NCBI GenBank assembly: GCA_019695435.1
Contig: JACTVF010000029.1
Coordinates: forward strand, 1 to 13,754
Direction: 5' to 3'
DNA: 13,754 nucleotides
Origin: Methanoregulaceae archaeon
GTDB taxonomy: Archaea; Halobacteriota; Methanomicrobia; Methanomicrobiales; Methanospirillaceae
The notes below the pieces were generated by a model, which made no database searches, was not told the DNA's origin, and was given only the letters and a program-made list of their open reading frames with translations. The first letter of the stretch is position 1. Each line of letters starts with the position of its first letter. This document shows positions 5,478-11,783 of this stretch, piece by piece. The position numbers were made by a program, and so were the translations under genes.

Positions 5478-6632
5478 ATGAGCACCGTCACCGTCTATTC
5501 CACCCTACACTGCCCGTACTGCCGGATGGCAAAAGCGTTTCTCGACAAGCATAAGGTACCCTATACCGCCATCGATGTCGGTGCCGACGCTGCCGCGGCG
5601 CAGAAGATGATTGCACTGTCGGGCCAGCGCGGGGTACCGGTCATCATGGTCGATGATGAGGTCATTATCGGGTTTGATTCCCGGCGGTTGAACGAACTGT
5701 TCGGGACACCGGCCGAAAACGAGCTGTACGATGTCCTTATCGTGGGCGCCGGTCCTGCAGGGTTGACCGCGGGCGTGTACTGCGCCCGGAAACTCCTCAA
5801 AACCCTGATGGTATCCGAAAATATCGGCGGCCAGGCGCTCGAATCCTGGGCGATCGAGAACTACATGGGCTACCGGATGATCACCGGTGAAGACCTGATG
5901 AAGAAATTTGAGGAACAGGTGCACACGTTCGATATCCGGCTTGAACTGGTGAAAGTGAACGGGATCCGCCAGGCTGAGGGAGTTTTTGAGGTCACGACCG
6001 CGTCCGGCCTGCTCCTGAAGGCAAAGAGCCTGATCCTGACGCAGGGTAAGCAGCCGAAGATGCTCGGAGTACCCGGAGAGGAAAAGTATCTCGGGCGGGG
6101 ACTTTCGATCTGCGCAACCTGCGATGGTCCGCTCTACAAAGGAAAGAAGGTGGCCGTTGTCGGTGGCGGGAACTCGGCCGTCCAGACCGCGATCGAGATG
6201 AGCGGGATTGCCTCGTCCGTGAGCCTGATCGCAAGGAACATGATCAAGGCGGATCCGGTGTACGTGAAAAAACTCGAAGCGATCAAAAATATCACGGTGC
6301 ACCTTCACTCGCAGATCGCAGGGTTTTCAGGGGACCAGTTCCTTGACCATATCACGATAACAACGGAGGAGGGGCAGCCCGACCAGAGCATCGGCGTCGA
6401 TGGCGTGTTCATCGAGACCGGCTGGACGCCGAACACGGGTTTCCTTGACGGCCTCGTGGCCTTAAACGACTGCGGCGAGATTGTGGTGGACGTGAACGGC
6501 CGCACGAGCCGGCCCGGGGTCTTTGCCGCCGGGGACGTGACCTCGGTCAAGAGCAAGCAGATCATTATTGCCGCCGGGGACGGGGCGAAGGCTGCGCTTG
6601 AGGCGTACGAGTACGTGATGAAGATGGGGTGA
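5478..6632 (+). CDS. Glutaredoxin-thioredoxin reductase fusion
   Basis: A 384-residue two-domain flavoenzyme. Residues 1-80 are a glutaredoxin/NrdH-like domain with the redox pair CPYC (12-15) and the GVPVIMVDD cis-proline segment. Residues 83-384 are a thioredoxin reductase: FAD-binding GAGPAG (90-95), redox pair CATC (212-215), nucleotide-binding GGGNSA (229-234), and the C-terminal FAD motif GVFAAGDV. The fusion could pass electrons from FAD through CATC to CPYC and on to targets such as the nearby peroxiredoxin (inference). The HRRxxxR motif that selects NADPH in bacterial TrxR is replaced by a segment reading IARNMIK, so NADH or a deazaflavin donor must be considered; methanogen F420-dependent TrxRs are known. 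The ATG at 5478 is favoured over an in-frame TTG at 5475. A run of seven T (6634-6640) follows the stop. Confidence 0.93.
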   Translation: MSTVTVYSTLHCPYCRMAKAFLDKHKVPYTAIDVGADAAAAQKMIALSGQRGVPVIMVDDEVIIGFDSRRLNELFGTPAENELYDVLIVGAGPAGLTAGVYCARKLLKTLMVSENIGGQALESWAIENYMGYRMITGEDLMKKFEEQVHTFDIRLELVKVNGIRQAEGVFEVTTASGLLLKAKSLILTQGKQPKMLGVPGEEKYLGRGLSICATCDGPLYKGKKVAVVGGGNSAVQTAIEMSGIASSVSLIARNMIKADPVYVKKLEAIKNITVHLHSQIAGFSGDQFLDHITITTEEGQPDQSIGVDGVFIETGWTPNTGFLDGLVALNDCGEIVVDVNGRTSRPGVFAAGDVTSVKSKQIIIAAGDGAKAALEAYEYVMKMG

Positions 6633-6633
6633 G

Positions 6634-6640
6634 TTTTTTT
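6634..6640 (+). terminator. T-tract terminator after the Grx-TrxR fusion
   Basis: Seven consecutive T begin one base after the TGA stop, a likely archaeal terminator. It argues against co-transcription with the UDG-like gene downstream. Confidence 0.4.
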
Positions 6641-6712
6641 ACCGCAGCCTCTTGTGCGGGCCGTGGTGGGGATATTAGTGAAGGATCTCTCTCTGAAAAC
6701 TTGACAGAACCT

Positions 6713-6720
6713 CTTTTAAG
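6713..6720 (+). promoter_or_regulatory. TATA-like box for the UDG-like gene
   Basis: CTTTTAAG is centred about 26 bases before the ATG at 6743. This matches the spacing used by other genes here and supports that start over the ATG at 6734 or the GTG at 6629. Confidence 0.35.
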
Positions 6721-6742
6721 ATCTTGGGATGCAATGCTGATT

Positions 6743-7366
6743 ATGACGCCATGTGATAGGTGTTCATTGAAGGATTGGCATTATTATCACCCGATATGCA
6801 TGCCCTCACCTAAAAACATTCAAGGGATTCTAATCTCCCGTGATCCTACAACCGATTTTATTGAACCTTACAAACACTACGATCATGATAAAGGGCTTTT
6901 TCAATACAAAGAAGCACCCCCCACATGGCTCTACAACCGTATTTTATCCTTCATGAAGTATGGATCAAATTCTCACGAATCTATATACTTGCGCAATTTT
7001 CTCAATTCAAACTGTTATTGGACTCATTTTCATAAGTGCCCCACGTTAAAGGGAGATAAAGATTTTCATTTTTCGTACAAGCATGGTAAAGAATGTGCAG
7101 GATTCTGGTTTGATTATGAATATTCCACATATAACCTAAACGGAAAAATCCTCATTCTCTTGGGTCAAGATTTGAAAAAATACTATGATGAGAATCCGGA
7201 CAATCAACTTTTCAAAAATAATACGGTTTTTTTCCTTCCACATCCATCAGGAATAAATATGGGTAGTGGCTGGTCATGGAATCCAAATAAACCTGAAGGG
7301 GATGTGTATAAAAAAGAAATAAAGAAAACGATTGAAGAATTAATGTCGCGAGTTCTGATAAGTTAA
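6743..7366 (+). CDS. Divergent uracil-DNA-glycosylase-superfamily protein
   Basis: About 207 residues, visibly AT-richer than its neighbours. The order of motifs is that of iron-sulfur (family 4-like) uracil-DNA glycosylases. CDRCSL (Cys4, Cys7) comes near the N-terminus, then a hydrophobic strand into the active-site segment GILISRDPTTDF, then a Cys in FHKCPTLKG (Cys99) and one in KECAGFW (Cys118), which complete four possible cluster ligands. These are followed by the strand ILILLGQDL and motif II HPSGIN (167-172). The first catalytic segment differs from the usual GEAPG-type sequence, so uracil excision is uncertain and another base or another role is possible. The ATG at 6743 fits the TATA box at 6713; the open frame continues up to a GTG at 6629 that overlaps the previous gene. 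Composition and position beside a repeat tract suggest recent acquisition. Confidence 0.6.
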   Translation: MTPCDRCSLKDWHYYHPICMPSPKNIQGILISRDPTTDFIEPYKHYDHDKGLFQYKEAPPTWLYNRILSFMKYGSNSHESIYLRNFLNSNCYWTHFHKCPTLKGDKDFHFSYKHGKECAGFWFDYEYSTYNLNGKILILLGQDLKKYYDENPDNQLFKNNTVFFLPHPSGINMGSGWSWNPNKPEGDVYKKEIKKTIEELMSRVLIS

Positions 7367-7449
7367 CGGGTGGCACCGCTACACCCATCCTTTGTTGGCG
7401 GGGGGTTCCATAAAAGGTCAAGAATGGGGAAGTATTAGGTTGTTATACA
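7367..7449. other. Short spacer after the UDG-like gene
   Basis: GGGTG (7368-7372) and CACCC (7382-7386) can form a weak 5-bp hairpin directly after the UDG-like stop. No gene is seen; the repetitive tract starts after this. Confidence 0.3.
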
Positions 7450-8045
7450 TTTCGTGCCGGAAATTTTTGCGCTGTACGAGCTTTCGCGCCAAAAAATACC
7501 GGAAGATCGCTGCGAAATCCGAAAAACTCTCCCCTGTTGCAGGTCTCACGACGGAGAGGCAGACTACCTCCGGAAAAATTCCGACCGATCTTCTCCCGCT
7601 CGTACGGTTCAAAAATTTTTCTGGTCAAAAATTTTTGGTTCGAAAGTTGGTACGACCGGATCTTTTTTGCCGCGAAATTTTTTGGGCCGGATTTTTTCCG
7701 GTTGAAAGTTGAAAAATCCAAAAAATTCCAGCGCGAAAGTTGGAAAAAAGCAAACACTATCCGCAGGATCAGCTGGCTCCCGTCGTGAATCCTGCAATAC
7801 AGACCCGGTACTAGGATCAGAAATCCGTAATTTTTTTGGCCATGAAATTTTCCGGGCCGGAAAATTTTTGCCGCGAAAGTTGAAAATCGCAAAAGTTTTT
7901 GGATTGAAATTTCTCCGACCGTATTTTTTCCGGTTGAAAGTTGAAAAATCCAAAAATGTTCCGGCCGAAAGTTCGAACGGCCCGGATTTTTCCGGACAAA
8001 AATCCAAATTGCCGGAAAATTTTGGAAACGTACAAATTCCCATTG
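7450..8045. repeat. AT/CCGG-rich repetitive non-coding tract
   Basis: About 590 bases built from a small vocabulary: A/T runs of 4-7 bases, CCGG, and the word GAAAGTT. GAAAGTT occurs at 7642, 7704, 7735, 7875, 7936 and 7967, with spacings 62, 31, 140, 61, 31. This shows a unit of about 31 bases and an imperfect duplication of the 7620-7740 block, offset by about 232 bases. Positions 7691-7724 and 7923-7956 are an exact 34-base direct repeat. Mini-hairpins CCGGA-loop-TCCGG occur at 7687-7701 and 7982-7995, and an 11-bp inverted repeat with a 1-base spacer at 7845-7867. Long frames are open on both strands at once because the vocabulary lacks stop codons, so I do not call a gene. The function is unknown; phased A-tracts could make the DNA intrinsically bent. 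Confidence 0.75.
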
Positions 8046-8153
8046 AGAGGTAGGCCGGACAACATGCGCACTTGTACAATTTTCCTTATCCTGCCGCCCC
8101 CCTCTTGCGCCACCAGTCCCCCGAGGGGGACGGGGCGCAGTGCGATGCATTCG

Positions 8154-8208
8154 GTATTACCTGAACAAGAAAACCTACCACCGTATCATCTCTGTATACA
8201 GGTAATAC
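8154..8208. repeat. 10-bp inverted repeat with an internal palindrome
   Basis: GTATTACCTG (8154-8163) is the exact reverse complement of CAGGTAATAC (8199-8208), with 35 bases between them. The right arm overlaps a second palindrome, CTGTATACAG (8192-8201). It sits between the repeat tract and the GC-rich repeat. It could fold into a cruciform or stem-loop RNA, or be the remnant of an element end. Confidence 0.5.
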
Positions 8209-8212
8209 GGCA

Positions 8213-8265
8213 CTATCGCAACCGGGGGGGTGCCCACGCGGCGGGGGCGGCAGCCCCCAAGAGCG
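8213..8265. repeat. GC-rich dispersed repeat, copy 2
   Basis: Same orientation as the copy at 1-50, with the same start CTATCGCAA and the same end AGAGCG. The hairpin core GGGGGC (8243-8248), loop GGCA, GCCCCC (8253-8258) is kept while the loop sequence differs. That suggests the stem is what is conserved. Confidence 0.7.
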
Positions 8266-8628
8266 TTCCCCTCCCCCCAAGTTACCATCGATCTCCCACA
8301 ACAAATCAATTTTTCCGACGTAAAATTCAAAAACGCTCATAGCGGCCTCCGGGTGGCCGATCTCTCCCTCAAATGACCTGTAGGTAGTTCCCGAAAACCC
8401 TGCCCACAGAAGCCCGCTATTATGCAGGTTTAAGTGGCCCTTAAATCGAGGCATTTTTAAAAATAAGCGATTAAATCAGGATTTTCTAGGGGCGTGGACA
8501 TCGGTTCCTGTGGAGATGGGATCCGGGGTCCGGAAACGGAAAATCGGAGACCAGATTGGGCCCGGATTTGGAGGGATGAATGTAGGATTGTGGGAGGTGG
8601 TTTAGACTCCGGTTACTGAATAACACCT

Positions 8629-10098
8629 TTACTCGTTCTTCTTTTGCGACTGCCGGTCCTTCTCCCGGTAACCCTCAAGCAAAACCGTCATGATGTTTTT
8701 CACCGGCTTGTCCGAGTGACTCGCGATGTGGAACTCGCAGAACGGGCAGGAGGTGATCACGATGTCGGCCCCGGTCTTTCTGATCTCTTCACGGCGCTTC
8801 TCCCCGAGGGCTGCCGCCTCTTCGGGTACGCCAGACTTCACCCCACCGCCCGACCCGCAGCAGATGGACGGCATCTCGACAAGATCGATCACCCGCCGGA
8901 TCAGTTGCCGGGGTTCTTCTTTAATATCCTGCCCCCGCATCAGGTGGCAGGGATCGTGGTAGGTCGCCTTTATTGGCAGACGTGCGGGAGGTTCGATGCC
9001 GTACTTCGTGAGCAGCTGGTTGATGTCAAGCACCTCAAACGGCGTCACGTAATCGTGCTTGAGGGTCGAACCGCAGCCGGCGCACATCGTCATCACGGTA
9101 TCGATCCCGCGTGATTGGAACGTGTCGATGTTACGCTGCTTGAGCGAATCAACGATTGCCAGCTGGCCGGTCCGTATCAGGGGCGATCCGCAGCAGATCT
9201 GGTCCCGGGGTATGATCACCCGGATGCCGTTTCTTTTGAGGACTTCGATCGCATCGAGTGCTGACTGCTGCTGGCGCATGTTGTACATGCAGCCGACAAA
9301 GAATCCCACGGTTGCCTTGACCGGCCCGACCGGCTCGATCCTTTCACCGACCTGCTCCATGAATGTCGGCGCGGTCCGGGTGACGCTGCGGCCGGTCTCT
9401 TTGATGAGTGCAGCGACTTCCCGGTGCCGGGGAAGCGTGAAGCCCCGCTGGTTTGCGAGCGCCCGGAGTTTCTCGATCGCTTTCCCCGGGATCCTGATCT
9501 TCTTCGGGCAGGCCTTGAAGCAGGCCTGGCAGCTTGTACAGTTAAACAGGCCGTCCCGGATTGCGTCCGGCACCCGGTCGCCGGTATCCCGCGGGTCGAG
9601 TATCAGGCGCATATCCTGCCGCATAGCGGTCGGCCCAAGGAAGCTGGTCACGTCCATGGCCGGGCAGACCGAGACGCAGGCAAGGCACTCGATGCAGTCC
9701 CGGAGCGGTTTTATCTCGTCGATCTCTGCTTTCGTGGGAAGCCGGAGCTCCGGCCCGCACGCCGGTTTCAGCGATGCAATCGCTTCTATTTTCGGGAGAA
9801 GATCCACGATCAGATCCTGTTTGACCGGGAGGTTTAAGGGAGTAATCGTGATGCCGTCTACTGCCTCCTCCATGCAGGCCAGCACCGGTTCTCCATTTAC
9901 CCTCACTGCACAGCTGCCGCACTGCCCGGAGCTGCAGCAGTACCGGTACGCGAGCGTGGGATCGATCTGATCGTGGATCGCGTGCAGGATATGGAGGACC
10001 CGGGCGCCGTCGTTTGCGCTGACCGTGTACGATTGAAGCCGGGGTTCCCGATCCGTTTTCGGGTCAAAGCGTTGGACGTTTACGTGCAGTTCCTTCAT
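8629..10098 (-). CDS. tfrB: CoM/CoB thiol:fumarate reductase, iron-sulfur subunit B
   Basis: A 489-residue cytoplasmic subunit that oxidises CoM-SH plus CoB-SH to the heterodisulfide and feeds electrons to fumarate bound on TfrA. Domains in order: a plant-type [2Fe-2S] ferredoxin (CCSSGQCGSC, residues 54-63, with Cys75); two [4Fe-4S] sites, CIECLACVSVCP (135-146) and CTSCQACFKACP (187-198); and two CCG domains like those of heterodisulfide reductase HdrB (Cys270, CC302-303, CAGC 339-342; then Cys384, CC413-414, CPFC 451-454), the expected thiol/disulfide site. The fusion of an SdhB-like half to an HdrB-like half distinguishes TfrB from ordinary succinate dehydrogenase subunits. Its ATG overlaps the tfrA stop by 4 bases (ATGA), indicating translational coupling. 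All cluster cysteines look intact. Confidence 0.95.
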   Translation of the reverse strand: MKELHVNVQRFDPKTDREPRLQSYTVSANDGARVLHILHAIHDQIDPTLAYRYCCSSGQCGSCAVRVNGEPVLACMEEAVDGITITPLNLPVKQDLIVDLLPKIEAIASLKPACGPELRLPTKAEIDEIKPLRDCIECLACVSVCPAMDVTSFLGPTAMRQDMRLILDPRDTGDRVPDAIRDGLFNCTSCQACFKACPKKIRIPGKAIEKLRALANQRGFTLPRHREVAALIKETGRSVTRTAPTFMEQVGERIEPVGPVKATVGFFVGCMYNMRQQQSALDAIEVLKRNGIRVIIPRDQICCGSPLIRTGQLAIVDSLKQRNIDTFQSRGIDTVMTMCAGCGSTLKHDYVTPFEVLDINQLLTKYGIEPPARLPIKATYHDPCHLMRGQDIKEEPRQLIRRVIDLVEMPSICCGSGGGVKSGVPEEAAALGEKRREEIRKTGADIVITSCPFCEFHIASHSDKPVKNIMTVLLEGYREKDRQSQKKNE

Positions 10099-11723
10099 GC
10101 TGCCACCCTACGTCTCTCGATCCCCTCGCGGTTCTTTGAGATGTACGTGTGGCCGTACGGCGAATGTGCCGCGTCCCATTCCTGTGGAATGTCGACCCGC
10201 ATGTGAGCGCCCCGGGACTCGGGCCGGATCAGCGCCGAGCGGCAGATGAGCGATGCGGTCAGGCACATGTTCTCGACGATGCAGCAGTCCGCAAGGTTCT
10301 TTTGCGATGCGGCCCTGAGCGGCGCTTGCATGAGCCGGTTGATGACCGCAAGCGTGCTCATGAGCCCCGCTTCGTCGCGGAAGATCCCGGCGCCCTTCCA
10401 CATCGCCTGCTGAAGTCCGGTCCGCACAGCCGCCGGGTTATCTGTTCCAGAGAGGAACCGGTCGAGCCGCTCTTCCTGACGGGCGATCTGGGCCGGGTCG
10501 ATCTTTTTTGCCCGTTTTTCTGCCTTCGCGGCAAATTCGCCGGCCCGTTTCCCGAAGACCTGCGTGTCGGCAAGGGCGTTTCCACCCAGCCGGTTTGCGC
10601 CCTGCACGCCACCGGCCGATTCGCCGCAGGCAAAGAGTCCCGAAAGTGTTGTCCTGCACTCGGGCGTTATCTTCAGACCCCCCATGATGTGATGGGCCGT
10701 CGGGGCGACCTCCATGGGCTCGGTCCGGATGTCCACGCCGAACTTGAGGAACTGTTCGAGCATCACCGGCAGCCGGGTCTCGATCTGCTCCTTTGGCAGG
10801 TGGGTCACGTCGAGCCAGACCCCGCCCCTTTCCGTGCCCCTGCAGTTTGCGATCTCGGTCGCGATCGCCCGGGCGACCACGTCCCGGGTCGAGAGTTCCA
10901 TCCGGTCGGGATCGTATTTTTTCATGAACCGTTCGCCGAGCCGGTTCTTCAGGATACCCCCCTCGCCCCGGACCGCCTCGGTGATGAGCCGGCCCCGGGC
11001 GTCGTACGGGTATACGGCACCGGTCGGGTGGAACTGGACCATCTCCATGTCGATAAGTTCTGCTCCCGCCCGGTACCCCATCGCAAACCCGTCGCCGGTC
11101 CCGCTGGATGAATTGGTCGAGATATCGTAGACCCGGGACCCGCCGCCGGTCGCGAGGATGGTGCTGTCTGCTGTGAGGATGACGATTGACCCGTTCTCGT
11201 CGAGAGCAATGGCGCCTGCGACCCGGTTGCCGTCCTTTAGCAGATCGATTACGGTCACTTCCTGAAGTTTAGTGACACCGGAAGAATCGAGCTGCTCGAC
11301 CAGTGTCATCATCATCTCGTGGCCGGTCCGGTCCCCCGCGTAGCAGGTCCGGGGGAACCGCTGGCCCCCGAACGGCCGCTGGGCGACCTCGTTTTTGTCC
11401 GTGAAGTCAAAGACCGCACCCCACCGGATCAGGTCGTCCATGCGCAACGGGGACTCCTGCACGAGGATCCTGACGAGCTCCGGGTCATTGAGGTATGCCC
11501 CCCCTTTGAGCGTATCCTCATAGTGGATCTCGCAGGAGTCCTCTTTTCTCAGCACCGCGTTGTAACCTCCCTCGGCCATGGGGGTGCACCCGCCTTTTCC
11601 CGCGATGGTTTTTGTGACGAGCACTGTGTCGCCATACGGGGCCGCCTCTATCGCCGCCCGTACCCCGGCGCCGCCGCTGCCGATCACAAGCACGTGGCAG
11701 TCCACCACGTCGTCTGCATGCAT
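10095..11723 (-). CDS. tfrA: CoM/CoB thiol:fumarate reductase, flavoprotein subunit A
   Basis: A 542-residue FAD subunit of the SdhA/FrdA family that reduces fumarate to succinate in the cytoplasm; methanogens use this in an incomplete reductive TCA branch for biosynthesis. It shows the dinucleotide-binding GSGGAG (15-20), the substrate/FAD segments HPTG (232-235) and TEAVRGEGG (248-256), the RDVVARAI segment (280-287), HHIMGG (344-349) and NRLGGNAL (377-384). The His that carries covalent FAD in bacterial FrdA/SdhA aligns with Cys46 in GGCTPMAEGG, so FAD is probably non-covalent. L-aspartate oxidase is a relative, but the partner tfrB settles the assignment. The ATG at 11723 has a TATA-like element 28-37 bases upstream, giving a very short leader. 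It is the first gene of a two-gene operon and divergent from aspartate kinase. Confidence 0.95.
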   Translation of the reverse strand: MHADDVVDCHVLVIGSGGAGVRAAIEAAPYGDTVLVTKTIAGKGGCTPMAEGGYNAVLRKEDSCEIHYEDTLKGGAYLNDPELVRILVQESPLRMDDLIRWGAVFDFTDKNEVAQRPFGGQRFPRTCYAGDRTGHEMMMTLVEQLDSSGVTKLQEVTVIDLLKDGNRVAGAIALDENGSIVILTADSTILATGGGSRVYDISTNSSSGTGDGFAMGYRAGAELIDMEMVQFHPTGAVYPYDARGRLITEAVRGEGGILKNRLGERFMKKYDPDRMELSTRDVVARAIATEIANCRGTERGGVWLDVTHLPKEQIETRLPVMLEQFLKFGVDIRTEPMEVAPTAHHIMGGLKITPECRTTLSGLFACGESAGGVQGANRLGGNALADTQVFGKRAGEFAAKAEKRAKKIDPAQIARQEERLDRFLSGTDNPAAVRTGLQQAMWKGAGIFRDEAGLMSTLAVINRLMQAPLRAASQKNLADCCIVENMCLTASLICRSALIRPESRGAHMRVDIPQEWDAAHSPYGHTYISKNREGIERRRVAA

Positions 11724-11746
11724 ATTATAATTCTGTGCGCCGTATA

Positions 11747-11760
11747 GTTAGATAAATAAA
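11747..11760. promoter_or_regulatory. Shared AT-rich promoter core between tfrA and lysC
   Basis: The 60-base gap between the two starts holds a single AT-rich block, AGTTAGATAAATAA. Read on the minus strand (TTTATTTATC) it is 28-37 bases before tfrA. Read on the plus strand it is about 24-37 bases before lysC. Both genes appear to use the same or overlapping TATA elements, so their initiation could compete. GAGTGA at 11771-11776 is a ribosome-binding site for lysC. Confidence 0.5.
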
Positions 11761-11783
11761 TGGTACAGCCAGAGTGAACCGAC

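Larger units (their letters stand above)
8046..8628. other. Gene-free stretch with inverted and GC-rich repeats
   Basis: About 580 bases with no convincing gene. It holds a short hairpin TCCCCC-GA-GGGGGA (8117-8130), the inverted repeat at 8154-8208 and the GC-rich repeat at 8213-8265. A minus-strand frame of 122 codons (8086-8454) runs through all of these. Its first 60 codons (8454-8275) look somewhat protein-like but match nothing I know, and the remainder translates the GC-rich repeat into Pro/Gly strings. Past 8454 the minus strand has an AT-rich patch (8450-8476) that may end tfrB transcription. Confidence 0.4.

Noticed and set aside
6629..6742. N-terminal extension of the UDG-like protein from a GTG at 6629
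   Set aside because: It overlaps the TrxR stop, translates a T-tract terminator, and precedes both the TATA-like box at 6713 and the first family motif.
7450..8045. CRISPR array
   Set aside because: The repeated words are short, imperfect and unevenly spaced, the intervals are not unique spacers, and no cas gene is nearby.
7450..8045. Replication origin
   Set aside because: It is AT-rich and repetitive, but no origin-recognition-box sequence and no cdc6/orc1 gene are visible.
7443..8150. Long minus-strand frame (235 codons) over the repeat tract
   Set aside because: Several frames on both strands are open here at once because the repeat vocabulary has few stops. The translation is low-complexity F/N/K/R-rich and no start has convincing promoter or RBS support.
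8086..8454. Minus-strand frame of 122 codons
   Set aside because: It runs through the inverted repeat and the GC-rich dispersed repeat, giving Pro/Gly strings. The first 60 residues look more protein-like but match nothing I recognise, so I kept it only as a note.
9059..9970. 303-codon plus-strand frame opposite tfrB
   Set aside because: Antisense shadow of a clearly identified iron-sulfur subunit in GC-rich DNA.
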